Below, piece after piece: positions 51,225 through 59,884 of a stretch of DNA of 64,000 bases; the stretch's first letter is position 1; the number at the start of each line of letters is the position of its first letter. Under the pieces are notes generated by a model that was not told the origin of the DNA, did no database searches, and worked only from the letters and a program-made list of their open reading frames with translations. Position numbers and translations under genes: made by a program. The stretch spans positions 62,001-126,000 of the forward strand of contig JBOZRQ010000013.1 of assembly GCA_050789255.1 (NCBI GenBank), read 5' to 3'. This DNA is from JBOZRQ01 sp050789255 (GTDB taxonomy: Bacteria; Bacillota; Sulfobacillia; Symbiobacteriales; Symbiobacteriaceae).

Positions 51225-52529
51225 TTAGATCCAGCCACGGGCCGACATCGCGTCGGCGATGCGCTTGATAGCGACCATGTAAGCCGCACGGCGCATGGAG
51301 ACGTGGCGCTGCTCGTGCACCTTGTACACGGCGTTGAAGGCGCCGACCATCATCTGCTCCAGCTTCTGGTTGACCTCTTCCTCCGGCCAGTAGTAGTTCT
51401 GGATGTTCTGCACCCACTCGAAGTAGGACACAGTCACGCCACCGGCGTTGCAGAGGATGTCGGGGATCTGCAGAATCCCCTTCTCGGTCATGACCCGGGC
51501 AGCCTCGGGGGTGGTCGGGCCGTTGGCGGCCTCGGCCACGATCTTGGCCTTTACGCTGTCCACGTTGTTCAGGTTGATCTGGTTCTCCAACGCCGCCGGC
51601 ACCAGAATGTCCACATCCAGGCCGAACAGGGCCTCGGTGTTGATGTTCTCGGTGTAGGGCATGCCCATGACCGTGCCGTTCTTGGCGTAGTAGTCAACCG
51701 CATCGGCGATGTGGATGCCGCTGGGGTTGTAGGCGCCGCCGCGAGCGTCGACGATGGCGGTGATCTTGACCCCGAGCTCATCGAGCAGGACGGCGGTGTG
51801 GGAGCCCACGTTGCCGAAGCCCTGAATGGCGGCAGTAGCGCCACGGAGGTTCAGGCCAATGCGCTTGGCAGCCTCGCGGATGCAGATCATCGTGCCGCGG
51901 CCGGTGGCGGCGCCACGGCCGGCGGAGCCGCCCAGGATCATCGGCTTGCCGGTGATCAGGCCGGGGGCGTTGTACCCCTTCATCTTAGAGTACTCGTCCA
52001 TCATCCAGCCCATGACCTGCTGGTTCGTGTTCACGTCGGGGGCGGGAATGTCCCGATCGGGACCCACGAAGCCAGCCAGCGCCCGGATATACCCGCGGGA
52101 TAGGTTCTCCAGGTCACGCTTGGTCAGCTCGCCGGGGTTGCAAATCACGCCGCCCTTGCCGCCGCCGAAGGGAAGGCCGAGCACGGCGCACTTGAAGGTC
52201 ATCCACATGGAGAGGGCCTTGACCTCATCCAGGTTGACGTCTTGGTGGAAGCGGACACCGCCCTTGCAGGGCCCGATCACGTCGGAGTGCTGAGACCGGT
52301 AGCCGACGAAGGTCTTTACCTCGCCGCTGTCCAGCCGAACCGGGATAGAGACCGTCAGAACCCGCTGGGGCTCCTTGAGATACTCGTACACGGCCATTGG
52401 CAGACCCAGTTCACGTGTGGCGTTGTAGATCAGCATCTGCGCGATCTCAAACGGGTTGAGCGTCTCTTTCTGCGCATCAATGTTGGTCGAGATCGGGTCT
52501 TTGTACGGATCTTTGACGGATGTGCTCAC
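51225..52529 (-). CDS. Glutamate dehydrogenase, paralogue 2
   Basis: The 434-residue protein has GPCKGGVRFH (about 85-94), GGGKGGVICNP, the catalytic Asp in RDIPAPDVNTNQQVMGWMMDEY (about 152), the adenine-binding GFGNVGSH (about 227) and a C-terminal Glu-Leu-Phe-Val domain, closest in pattern to GudB/RocG-type glutamate dehydrogenases. It is more typical of the family than the paralogue at 34616. A perfect 20-base palindrome lies 48-67 bases upstream of its start. It is convergent with the DinB-like gene. Confidence 0.93.
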   Translation of the reverse strand: MSTSVKDPYKDPISTNIDAQKETLNPFEIAQMLIYNATRELGLPMAVYEYLKEPQRVLTVSIPVRLDSGEVKTFVGYRSQHSDVIGPCKGGVRFHQDVNLDEVKALSMWMTFKCAVLGLPFGGGKGGVICNPGELTKRDLENLSRGYIRALAGFVGPDRDIPAPDVNTNQQVMGWMMDEYSKMKGYNAPGLITGKPMILGGSAGRGAATGRGTMICIREAAKRIGLNLRGATAAIQGFGNVGSHTAVLLDELGVKITAIVDARGGAYNPSGIHIADAVDYYAKNGTVMGMPYTENINTEALFGLDVDILVPAALENQINLNNVDSVKAKIVAEAANGPTTPEAARVMTEKGILQIPDILCNAGGVTVSYFEWVQNIQNYYWPEEEVNQKLEQMMVGAFNAVYKVHEQRHVSMRRAAYMVAIKRIADAMSARGWI

Positions 52530-52576
52530 CTTTCATCACCTGTGAGGGGCTGCCGCCCCCGATTGCCCATGTGTGG

Positions 52577-52596
52577 TTTATACAGGCCTGTATAAA
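52577..52596. promoter_or_regulatory. Perfect palindrome upstream of glutamate dehydrogenase
   Basis: TTTATACAGGCCTGTATAAA is a perfect 20-base inverted repeat in the 113-base gap between yajC and glutamate dehydrogenase. It could be the operator of an unknown dimeric regulator and may also include -10-like AT-rich sequence. Confidence 0.5.
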
Positions 52597-52642
52597 ATAC
52601 TATGCTCTTTAGCCCAAAGTTGCAAGCGGTTTCCTGAAACAG

Positions 52643-52909
52643 CTACTGCTGCTCCCGAATGGACCCCACAGCGCCGCGGTTGAAGGTGAGCTCCACCCCA
52701 GAGGCTACCCGGAGGCGGACGGTCTTGTCATCGATCGCGGAAATCGTGCCGTGCAGACCGCCAATGGTGACGACCTCGGCCCCGACCTTCAGGGCTTCCA
52801 GCATCTCCTTGCGCTTCTTCTGCTGCTGCTGCTGCGGGCGAATCATCATGAAGTACATCAGGGCCAGAAGGCCAACCATCAGCACAATCTGAGAAATGTT
52901 TCCCGGCAA
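52643..52909 (-). CDS. yajC: Preprotein translocase subunit YajC
   Basis: Small single-span membrane protein that accompanies SecDF. It has ISQIVLMVGLLALMYFMMIRPQQQQQKKRKEML, with the membrane helix at about 4-22 and the conserved RPQxxxxKK motif, followed by a small cytoplasmic domain (VGAEVVTIGGLHGTISAIDD). TTG at 52909 is preferred because GGGAGGG lies seven bases upstream; an upstream TTG would add 11 residues. It follows tgt and queA as in many Bacillota, though a GNAT gene lies in between. Confidence 0.92.
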   Translation of the reverse strand: MPGNISQIVLMVGLLALMYFMMIRPQQQQQKKRKEMLEALKVGAEVVTIGGLHGTISAIDDKTVRLRVASGVELTFNRGAVGSIREQQ

Positions 52910-53041
52910 AAGTAGAACCCTCCCGAAAGTGAAATCAACCAATCTCTACCACACTATACCACAATTGCGACGGATAGGGGAATGAGCCCAGGACCCAAGG
53001 CATTTGGACTATGAGCACCACAGTTTCCTGGGTCCCCCGCC

Positions 53042-53527
53042 CTAGTCCTCTTCCTTAAAGTACAGCATGGTTTGAACCGGCTTGAAACCGATTTTGGCGT
53101 AGAGCCCGTGGGCAGGGCTGTTGACGGGCAGGATCAGCGAGAGCCGGTTGATGCCCTTGGTCCAGCCCCAGCCGCGCACCCGCTCAATCAGGGCGGTGGC
53201 GATGCCCTGGCGCCGGTACTCAGGCGCCACGTACAGGTCCGAGATAAAGGTGTACATCTCCGGTTCAAAGATGGGCGGTGGCTCGTGGACCATGCCCACG
53301 GCGTAACCGACAGCGACAGGCTTCTCGCTGCCGGTCTCCTCGGCGATCAGCACGCAGGCAGCGGGATGCTCCACCGCCTGGGCGATACCGGAGCGGGCGA
53401 ACTCCATGAACGTCTCGGAAAGCGTGTTGACCGGCATCTGCTGCTGCTGTTCCCTGGCGTACCCCTCGACCAGCGGCAGAAGCTGCTGCAGGTCAGAGGG
53501 CTTGGCAACCCTGTACCCAATAGACAT
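53042..53527 (-). CDS. GNAT-family N-acetyltransferase
   Basis: Acetyl-CoA-dependent transferase of 161 residues. Motif A is visible as YVAPEYRRQGIATALIERVRGWGW (about 99-122), with the Q/RxxGxG/A-type pyrophosphate-binding loop; motif B follows as LSLILPVNSPAHGLYAKIGFKP. The substrate cannot be predicted. It is inserted between tgt and yajC on the same strand. Confidence 0.88.
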   Translation of the reverse strand: MSIGYRVAKPSDLQQLLPLVEGYAREQQQQMPVNTLSETFMEFARSGIAQAVEHPAACVLIAEETGSEKPVAVGYAVGMVHEPPPIFEPEMYTFISDLYVAPEYRRQGIATALIERVRGWGWTKGINRLSLILPVNSPAHGLYAKIGFKPVQTMLYFKEED

Positions 53528-53553
53528 AGGTAGCGGCCTCCTAGTGGGGCAGT

Positions 53554-54735
53554 TTAGCGATTTTCGGGCACAACCGGCTCAGCGGGACCGGCCTTGCCAG
53601 ACCGGCGGGCGCGCTCGCGCTCACCCGAGTGCCAGCGGTGGAGGAACTCCTTGCGATAGGCGGCAAAGGTGCCCGCCTCAAGGGAGGCGCGAATCTCTTC
53701 CATGAGCCGCACCAGGAAGCGCAGGTTATGGATGCTGCACAGCCGCAGGCCGAGCATCTCCTCTGCCTTCAATAAGTGGCGGATGTAGGCCCGCGTGTAG
53801 TTTCTGCAGGCGTAGCAGTCGCACCCCTCCTGAATGGGGCGGAAATCCCGGGCGAACTCGGCGTTGCGCACCGTCAGCTTGCCGTCGGGGACGAATACGG
53901 TGCCGTGGCGGGCAATGCGGGTGGGCAGCACGCAGTCGAACATGTCGATGCCGCGCCAGACCCCTTCCACCAAGTCCTCCGGCGAGCCCACGCCCATCAG
54001 GTAGCGGGGCTTGTCCTTCGGCATGAGCGGCACGGTCACCTCGAGCATGTCCGCCATGAGATCCTTGGGTTCGCCCACCGAAAGGCCGCCTACGGCGTAG
54101 CCGGGCAGGTCGATGGAGCAGATCTCCTCGGCGCTCTGGCGCCGGAGGTCGGCATAGGTGCCGCCCTGGACAATTCCGAAGAGAGCCTGGCTCTCGGGAC
54201 GCCGATGCGCCTCCTTGCAGCGCTTGAGCCAGCGGGTCGTCCGCTCGAGGGAGTCCTTCACGTACTTGTGCTCCGCCGGCCAGGGCGTGCACTCATCGAA
54301 GGCCATCATGATATCGGAGCCCAGGGCGTTCTGAATCTCCATCGCCTTCTCGGGGCTGAGGAAGTGCTCGCTCCCGTCGATGTGGGAGCGGAACTTGACC
54401 CCCTCCTCGGTGATCTTGCGCAGATCGGAGAGCGAGAAGACCTGAAAGCCGCCGGAGTCGGTCAGAATCGCTCCGTTCCAGTTCATGAACCGGTGGAGCC
54501 CCCCCGCCTCCGCCACCAGGTCGTGGCCAGGGCGCAGGTAGAGATGGTAGGTGTTGCTCAATAGGATCTGCGCGCCAAGATCCCTCACCTCTTCGGGGTT
54601 GAGGGTCTTGACCGTGGCCTGGGTGCCCACCGGCATGAAGACCGGGGTCTCGACCACGTGGTGCGGGGTATGCAGCCGCCCGCGCCGGGCAGCGGAGTTG
54701 GGATCGGTCAGCAGCAGTTCCAGCTTGACAGCCAA
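53554..54735 (-). CDS. tgt: tRNA-guanine transglycosylase (queuine synthesis)
   Basis: Enzyme that exchanges G34 of certain tRNAs for preQ1. The 393-residue protein has MPVGTQATVKTLNPEEVRDLGAQILLSNTYHLYLRPG (about 34-70), the catalytic Asp in DSGGFQVFSL (about 93), GGLSVGEPKDLMADML, VPD..RNAEFARDF and the zinc site CDCYACRNYTRAYIRHL (about 305-321, plus a later His). It is 79 bases downstream of queA, and both belong to the queuosine pathway. Confidence 0.96.
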   Translation of the reverse strand: MAVKLELLLTDPNSAARRGRLHTPHHVVETPVFMPVGTQATVKTLNPEEVRDLGAQILLSNTYHLYLRPGHDLVAEAGGLHRFMNWNGAILTDSGGFQVFSLSDLRKITEEGVKFRSHIDGSEHFLSPEKAMEIQNALGSDIMMAFDECTPWPAEHKYVKDSLERTTRWLKRCKEAHRRPESQALFGIVQGGTYADLRRQSAEEICSIDLPGYAVGGLSVGEPKDLMADMLEVTVPLMPKDKPRYLMGVGSPEDLVEGVWRGIDMFDCVLPTRIARHGTVFVPDGKLTVRNAEFARDFRPIQEGCDCYACRNYTRAYIRHLLKAEEMLGLRLCSIHNLRFLVRLMEEIRASLEAGTFAAYRKEFLHRWHSGERERARRSGKAGPAEPVVPENR

Positions 54736-54814
54736 GTGAGAGCCTCCTAAGGGAAAGGGAAATCCCCCCGGTATGGTACCACAAGATACCGTGCTCTACC
54801 AGTCGTAGGGACGA

Positions 54815-55840
54815 CTACAAGAGTAGCATGGCATCCCCGAAGCTGAAGAACCGATAACGCTCCGCCACAGCCTCGGCGTATGCCTTCAGGGTCAGGTCCC
54901 GGCCGGCGAAGGCGGAGACCAGCATCACCAGGGTCGACTTGGGCAGGTGGAAGTTGGTGATCATCACATCCACCGCCTTGAAGCGGTAACCGGGGTAGAT
55001 GAAGATGTCGGTCCAGCCCTGCCCGGGCTGGACGAGCCCTTCCGGCGAGGTCACCGTCTCCAGGGTGCGCACGCTGGTGGTGCCCACGGCCACGATGCGG
55101 CCGCCCGCTGCCCGGACCCGGTTCAGGGCCTCGGCTGTGCCGGGCTCCACGGTGTAGAACTCGCTGTGCATCTTGTGCTCCAGCACCTCTTCCACCTGGA
55201 CGGGACGGAAGGTGCCCAGCCCCACGTGCAGGACGATCTTGTGGACGGAGACGCCCATGGACTCCAGCCGGGCAAGCAGCTCCGGGGTAAAGTGCAGGCC
55301 GGCGGTGGGCGCCGCCGCCGAGCCCCACTCCCGGGCGAAGACGGTCTGGTAGCGCTCGGGATCCTCCAAGCGTTCGTGGATGTAGGGCGGGAGCGGCATT
55401 TGGCCGAGCTGGTCAAGCACATGCTCGAAGACGCCCTCGTAGGCGAATTCGACCACCCGGCCACCGACTTCGGTGGTCTCCTGCACAGTGCCCACCAGCA
55501 GGCCGCCGCCGAAGATGATGCGCTGACCGGGGCGGGCCTTCTTGCCAGGCTTGACCAGGGTCTCCCAGCGGTCGCGCTCCAGGCGCTTGAGCAGCAGCAC
55601 CTCAATGGCCCCGCCGGTGCCCTCCCGCTCGCCCATGAGTCGGGCTGGCATGACCCGGGTCTCGTTCACGACGATTGCATCTCCGGGGCGCAGATACTCA
55701 GGAAGGTCGCGGAAATGGCGGTGCTCGAAAGCACCGCCGTCCTTATGCACGACCAGGAGCCGGGACGCATCCCGGGGCTCCACGGGCCGTTGCGCAATCA
55801 GCTCTTCGGGGAGGTAAAAGTCGAAGTCGCTCAGTTTCAC
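54815..55840 (-). CDS. queA: S-adenosylmethionine:tRNA ribosyltransferase-isomerase QueA
   Basis: Transfers and isomerises the ribosyl part of SAM onto preQ1-tRNA, giving epoxyqueuosine. The 341-residue protein opens DFDFYLPEELIAQRPVEPRDASRLLV (about 4-30) and has FGGGLLVGTVQ, AAAPTAGLHFTPELL (about 165-180), HVGLGTFRPV and the C-terminal TNFHLPKSTLVMLVSAFAG. It follows spoIID by two bases. Confidence 0.96.
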   Translation of the reverse strand: MKLSDFDFYLPEELIAQRPVEPRDASRLLVVHKDGGAFEHRHFRDLPEYLRPGDAIVVNETRVMPARLMGEREGTGGAIEVLLLKRLERDRWETLVKPGKKARPGQRIIFGGGLLVGTVQETTEVGGRVVEFAYEGVFEHVLDQLGQMPLPPYIHERLEDPERYQTVFAREWGSAAAPTAGLHFTPELLARLESMGVSVHKIVLHVGLGTFRPVQVEEVLEHKMHSEFYTVEPGTAEALNRVRAAGGRIVAVGTTSVRTLETVTSPEGLVQPGQGWTDIFIYPGYRFKAVDVMITNFHLPKSTLVMLVSAFAGRDLTLKAYAEAVAERYRFFSFGDAMLLL

Positions 55841-55842
55841 GG

Positions 55843-57297
55843 TTAGCGAGTCTCCACCTTGGTTCCTCTGTAGTAATGGGTCAAGATGTCCACGTAGTCA
55901 AAGCCAAACTGGGCCCGCCCGTAGGCGCCCCACTGAGACATGCCGACGCGATGGCCGTTGCCGCCGCCGGTCACTTCCAGCACGCCGACGGGCTGCGTTC
56001 CAGACGCCACGACTGTAGAAGAAACGGCCTGTGCCTGGCCCGAGCTCCCTACCACGTACACGTTCTGCAGGGCTACCGTCTTCACAGTGCCATTCGGGCC
56101 AGCCACGGTGACCGAGTCGGTCGCCTTATAGGGGGTGCCGATGGTGTACGTAGCCGTCATGGCGTGGCTCCACAACCCGAGCAGTTGGCGGAACCCCTCC
56201 ATGGTGAAGGTGGCGGTACCGGCGGACCCAACCACGAACCACTGGGTCGGTCGTCCGCTGGCGGGCGAGACGGATCCGGGCTTTACCTCCACCACGGTTC
56301 CGATCTTTTGGTTCTTCGCAACGAGCGCCTTTTGCAGTTGGTCAGCGGTAAACGTGTCCCGCCATTGATAACGCAGGTTGCCGGGCCACTGGTCAAAGTC
56401 CTGAACCCCGCGGTTGTATGGGCGAGGGCTTCCTCCCCATATGTACTCGTTGTTCTCGGTGTAGCCACCGGAGGAGGCGAAGAAATTGGTCGGGATCAGG
56501 AGCCCGTTAAATGTGACCACCTGGCCCTTGGTTACCTGAACCGCCTTCGTGCTGCTGGGTTTTTCCGCCTGCATACCGCCGTAGACCTGGTCGTTGGTGG
56601 TATCGTCGATGTTGAACCCTTCATCAGCGCGTTTGTTCAGGTTCGCCAGCGAGAAGGTGCGCGCGGCGACAGCCTGGGCCTTCAAGGCCTCCAAGGGCCA
56701 GCTGGGTTCCATCTCCTTGGGCACGACCCCCAGCAAGTACTCCTCCAGGTTGACCACATTGACCACGGAGAACTTCTGGTCCTTGGGGCTGATCAAGACC
56801 TCAATCTCGCCACGGTAGGTGAGGCCCTTGTACTTCACGTAGTTGGGCGGCTGTCCCTCGGCTGCAGGGCGTGCGACGAGCCGGACCGGCGGGGTGAACA
56901 GCTTGGCCAAACCCACCACCTGGACCTTGCCGGATACCAGGTTGAGCTTCACGACCTGCCCCGGCGGGGTCTCCCAGTGGGTCGCCCCTTCGGCAACGAC
57001 GTAAAGCCCGCCTGCGGCGGTCACCTCGGCGGTGGTCTGCGACCGTCCCACACCGATGCGCATGGGCTTGTCGGAAGGGGGCAGCGGAATCGCCGGGAGT
57101 AACGGAGAGGTGGTCGGCGGAGGTGTGGTGCTGGGGGGCGGTGTGGTTGGGGCCGTGGGTGTACTGGGGGGCGTGGGTGTGCTGGGGGCGGTGGGAGTCT
57201 CAGTGGCGGCGAACGCCGGAGGCGGCGCCAGAAGCGCCGCCACAGCAAGGCATAATGCAGCGGTGATCGACCGCGGGTGGCGCCGGGAGTATGGCAT
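55843..57297 (-). CDS. spoIID: SpoIID-like sporulation lytic transglycosylase
   Basis: Engulfment enzyme that cuts septal peptidoglycan together with SpoIIP and SpoIIM. The 484-residue protein has a signal peptide (about 12-35, ending AFAA), a Thr/Pro-rich stretch (35-75), and the SpoIID/LytB domain with VNLEEYLLGVVPKEMEPSWPLEALKAQAVAARTF (about 205-240), which includes the conserved Glu. The later part includes ASSGGYTENNEYIW and GHRVGMSQWGAYG near the C-terminus. It is larger than Bacillus SpoIID, mainly because of the N-terminal linker. ATG at 57297 is preceded by a weak GGCGGTG. Followed closely by queA. Confidence 0.9.
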   Translation of the reverse strand: MPYSRRHPRSITAALCLAVAALLAPPPAFAATETPTAPSTPTPPSTPTAPTTPPPSTTPPPTTSPLLPAIPLPPSDKPMRIGVGRSQTTAEVTAAGGLYVVAEGATHWETPPGQVVKLNLVSGKVQVVGLAKLFTPPVRLVARPAAEGQPPNYVKYKGLTYRGEIEVLISPKDQKFSVVNVVNLEEYLLGVVPKEMEPSWPLEALKAQAVAARTFSLANLNKRADEGFNIDDTTNDQVYGGMQAEKPSSTKAVQVTKGQVVTFNGLLIPTNFFASSGGYTENNEYIWGGSPRPYNRGVQDFDQWPGNLRYQWRDTFTADQLQKALVAKNQKIGTVVEVKPGSVSPASGRPTQWFVVGSAGTATFTMEGFRQLLGLWSHAMTATYTIGTPYKATDSVTVAGPNGTVKTVALQNVYVVGSSGQAQAVSSTVVASGTQPVGVLEVTGGGNGHRVGMSQWGAYGRAQFGFDYVDILTHYYRGTKVETR

Positions 57298-57352
57298 AGA
57301 ATAGCACCGCCTTTGTAGGGGTACCCGCAAGGGCTTCCAATTATGTATAAGT

Positions 57353-58957
57353 TTAAGGCTTCTCCTGGGATTTCCCGTTACCGCGCCCTTTTTCCTTCTC
57401 ACTGGCCTGGGAAGAAGGCTTTTCCTCGGCAGAGGATCCGGACTTCTCCTCCTTGCTCTCCTTCTTTTCCTCACCCTTCGTCTCGGGCTTCTTCTCCTCA
57501 GCCTTGGGCTGGGCGGGCTGCTCCGGCTTCTTCTCCTCGGCCTTGGGCTCGGACTTCTTCTCCTCGGCCTCGGGCTCAGAGCCGCCGCCCTTTTCGTTCG
57601 ACGCCCCCGCCCCGGGCGTTTCCGCCCGGGGTTCCTCAGAGGCCTGATCCTTCTTTTCGCCAATGCCAAACCAGGACTTGATCGTCTCTACAAAGCCGCC
57701 GGACTTGGGAGGCGCCTGCTGCGAAGAGGGCTTGTCCGCCTGCTGCTGCTGGCCCTGGCCGGACTTCTTCCCGCCCTGGCCATTGCCCTCGCCGGCGTTG
57801 CCTTTGTTGCCGTTGTTACCGTTGTTGCCGTTGTTTCCGTTGTTGCCCTTCTCGGAGTTGCCGTTGTTCTTCTCCCCGGCGTTCCCCTTGGACTCCTCGG
57901 ACTTGCCCTTGTTGTCCTGAGACTGGCCCTTGGGCTGCTCCGCCTTGCCGCCCGGTTCGGTGGCCGCCCCGCCGGCATTCGTGTTGCCGTTGCCAGGCTT
58001 CTGAGCAGCGGGGTCCTTCTTGTCGGCCCCGCTGCCGTTCGGCTTCGGCTCACCCGGCTTGCCCGAGGCCGGTTTCACCGGCTGCTCCTCGGACTTGCCG
58101 CCCTTCTTCTCTTCCTTCTCCTCGCGCTTCCCGTCGTGCTTCTCCTCGGCCTTTCCGAAGATATCGACCGGATCGAGGTTCAGGTCACGCAGCGCCGGGC
58201 CCGGGCCCTTCTCCAGGAGCTTCTCCTGGATGTCCTCGGGCTTTACTTCAGGCGCCGCCTTCTGCGCCTGCTCAAGGATTGCCCACTTGCCAGGGGTCAG
58301 GCCGGCCTTCTCGGCCTCTTCCTTCTCCTGCTTGGTCACGACCACGGCTGCAACCTTGGCCTTGACCTCCACCTTCTTCTCCTTGGCCTTCTTGGCAATG
58401 GTGTCGTTAGCGGCGACCTTGCTCTTGGCCACGATGGTCTCGGACTGCTCGGCGGGCAGCTCTTCGGCCTTGGCGGGGGCCACGGCTACCACCACGGCGC
58501 CCGTGGCGTCCTCCGGGGCCAGCTTGCCAATCTCCACCGCCTTGGCGGTCACCTGCGCCACCACATCGTCCACGGAGTGCCGCTTGAAGATGCTGCCCTG
58601 CCAATCGACCCCCTGCAGCACGGCGGCGCCGTCCTGGTTCAGCGCCTCGGCCTTCAGCACGTCGCTGCGCTTGTTGAGCGTCAGCTGCAGGCTCGGGTTG
58701 ATATCGATGGTGAGCAGGGCCACGGGCTGGGAGAGCGCCCAGGCGTTAAAGCCCTGAAAGCTCACAAGGAGCATGACCGCGGCAGCTGAGGCCCACACGC
58801 CCCACCTGGTCCAGGACACCGGCTTCGTGTCAGCGAAGGAGATCTCATCGCCGATGTCCCATACGCCTTTCGGAAGCGGGATCCGCTTGAATTCACCCTG
58901 GGGAGTCAGCACGACCGCCTGGCGGCCCTCCAACTCCAGCAGAATCCCCTTTCCCAT
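57353..58957 (-). CDS. rsgI: RsgI-like anti-sigma-I factor with a very long disordered tail
   Basis: Membrane anti-sigma factor for SigI. The 534-residue protein has an N-terminal RsgI domain (LLELEGRQAVVLTPQGEFKRIPLP, about 5-45), one membrane span (WGVWASAAAVMLLVSFQGFNAWAL, about 52-75), and the conserved ectodomain start LLTIDINPSLQLTLNKRSDVL (about 80-100). The remaining 400 residues are low complexity: Gly/Asn repeats (NGNN type, about 365-400) and Lys/Glu repeats (EEKK type). No carbohydrate-binding module is seen, unlike Clostridium RsgI proteins. It follows sigI by 76 bases, as expected of a cognate pair. Confidence 0.85.
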   Translation of the reverse strand: MGKGILLELEGRQAVVLTPQGEFKRIPLPKGVWDIGDEISFADTKPVSWTRWGVWASAAAVMLLVSFQGFNAWALSQPVALLTIDINPSLQLTLNKRSDVLKAEALNQDGAAVLQGVDWQGSIFKRHSVDDVVAQVTAKAVEIGKLAPEDATGAVVVAVAPAKAEELPAEQSETIVAKSKVAANDTIAKKAKEKKVEVKAKVAAVVVTKQEKEEAEKAGLTPGKWAILEQAQKAAPEVKPEDIQEKLLEKGPGPALRDLNLDPVDIFGKAEEKHDGKREEKEEKKGGKSEEQPVKPASGKPGEPKPNGSGADKKDPAAQKPGNGNTNAGGAATEPGGKAEQPKGQSQDNKGKSEESKGNAGEKNNGNSEKGNNGNNGNNGNNGNKGNAGEGNGQGGKKSGQGQQQQADKPSSQQAPPKSGGFVETIKSWFGIGEKKDQASEEPRAETPGAGASNEKGGGSEPEAEEKKSEPKAEEKKPEQPAQPKAEEKKPETKGEEKKESKEEKSGSSAEEKPSSQASEKEKGRGNGKSQEKP

Positions 58958-59033
58958 TCCAATCTCCTCCGTAGGTAGCGCCAGCAGCGCTGCAGTAGTG
59001 TCACTGCGGAACGGGCGGCGCCCGATCCCGGCG

Positions 59034-59786
59034 CTACCCTGCGACGTAGTGCTTTAAGAAATAGAAGTCTTCGAGCATGATTAGCGCAACGGCGATGATG
59101 TACTTCCGCTGCCGCTCCAGGGTCTTGCGGCTTACGCCGACGTTCTCCTCGAGCTGTTTAAGGGGCAGTTCACGTTTGGTCTGTAAGTGTTGGCTGTATA
59201 ACGGATTTTGGGCCACCAGGCGGGCCGCCTCAATCGCCCGGTCCCTGGCGTCCTCGTGCTTCGGACTGATCTCCACCAGTTCACTGAACTTGATCCCGAA
59301 CTCGGCAAGCCGCCTGGCGTACCGTACGATCTCCGCCTTGCGGTCCTCCGACTCCACCTGCTGGGCAAAGCGCTCGGCGGCCTCCTTGCGCTCAACGCTG
59401 TGGAGGACGTTGCCCTCATCATCCTCCATCTCCAGTTCGCTCAGCGGGATCTCCGACTGGCCCTTCTGGCGGCGATAGTAGTCGATGAGCCGGCGTTTGA
59501 TCACCATCTCCGCGAACGGAATGAATGAGGCGCCCCGGGTGGGGTCGAACCGATCGATCGCCTCGTTCAGGGCGAGCAGGCCAATAGAGACCTCCTCGTC
59601 GCGCCCGACTTGCAGGTAGCGGCCGGAGACCTGACTCCCCACTCGCAGCACCAGCGGGGTATACCCACGGAGCAACTCCTCTCGCGCCTGCTTATCGCCA
59701 CGCCGAGCCGGTTCCAGGAGCCTGTCCACCGGGGAACCGACCGGCGGACCCGAGTTTCCCGAGAGGCTCAGCAGAAACCCCAGCAT
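59034..59786 (-). CDS. sigI: RNA polymerase sigma-I factor
   Basis: SigI-family sigma factor of about 250 residues that carries the family features: ARRGDKQAREELLRGYTPLVLRVGSQVSGRYL, DEEVSIGLLALNEAIDRFDPTRGASFIPFAEMVIKRRLIDYYRR (region 2 equivalent) and a C-terminal VGVSRKTLERQRKYIIAVALIML that replaces the usual region 4. ATG at 59786 follows GAGGTG by seven bases; a GTG three codons earlier is less supported. Located just upstream of rsgI. Other SigI factors respond to heat or extracellular polysaccharide; the trigger here is unknown. Confidence 0.92.
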   Translation of the reverse strand: MLGFLLSLSGNSGPPVGSPVDRLLEPARRGDKQAREELLRGYTPLVLRVGSQVSGRYLQVGRDEEVSIGLLALNEAIDRFDPTRGASFIPFAEMVIKRRLIDYYRRQKGQSEIPLSELEMEDDEGNVLHSVERKEAAERFAQQVESEDRKAEIVRYARRLAEFGIKFSELVEISPKHEDARDRAIEAARLVAQNPLYSQHLQTKRELPLKQLEENVGVSRKTLERQRKYIIAVALIMLEDFYFLKHYVAG

Positions 59787-59884
59787 GGTGTTCACCTCTC
59801 GTCTGTTAGTAAATGCGTCTCCCTGTGCCCCGTTTCTGGGGGTATCACGGTCACCCTAATATTTCCGGGACCCATTGTGGTCCG

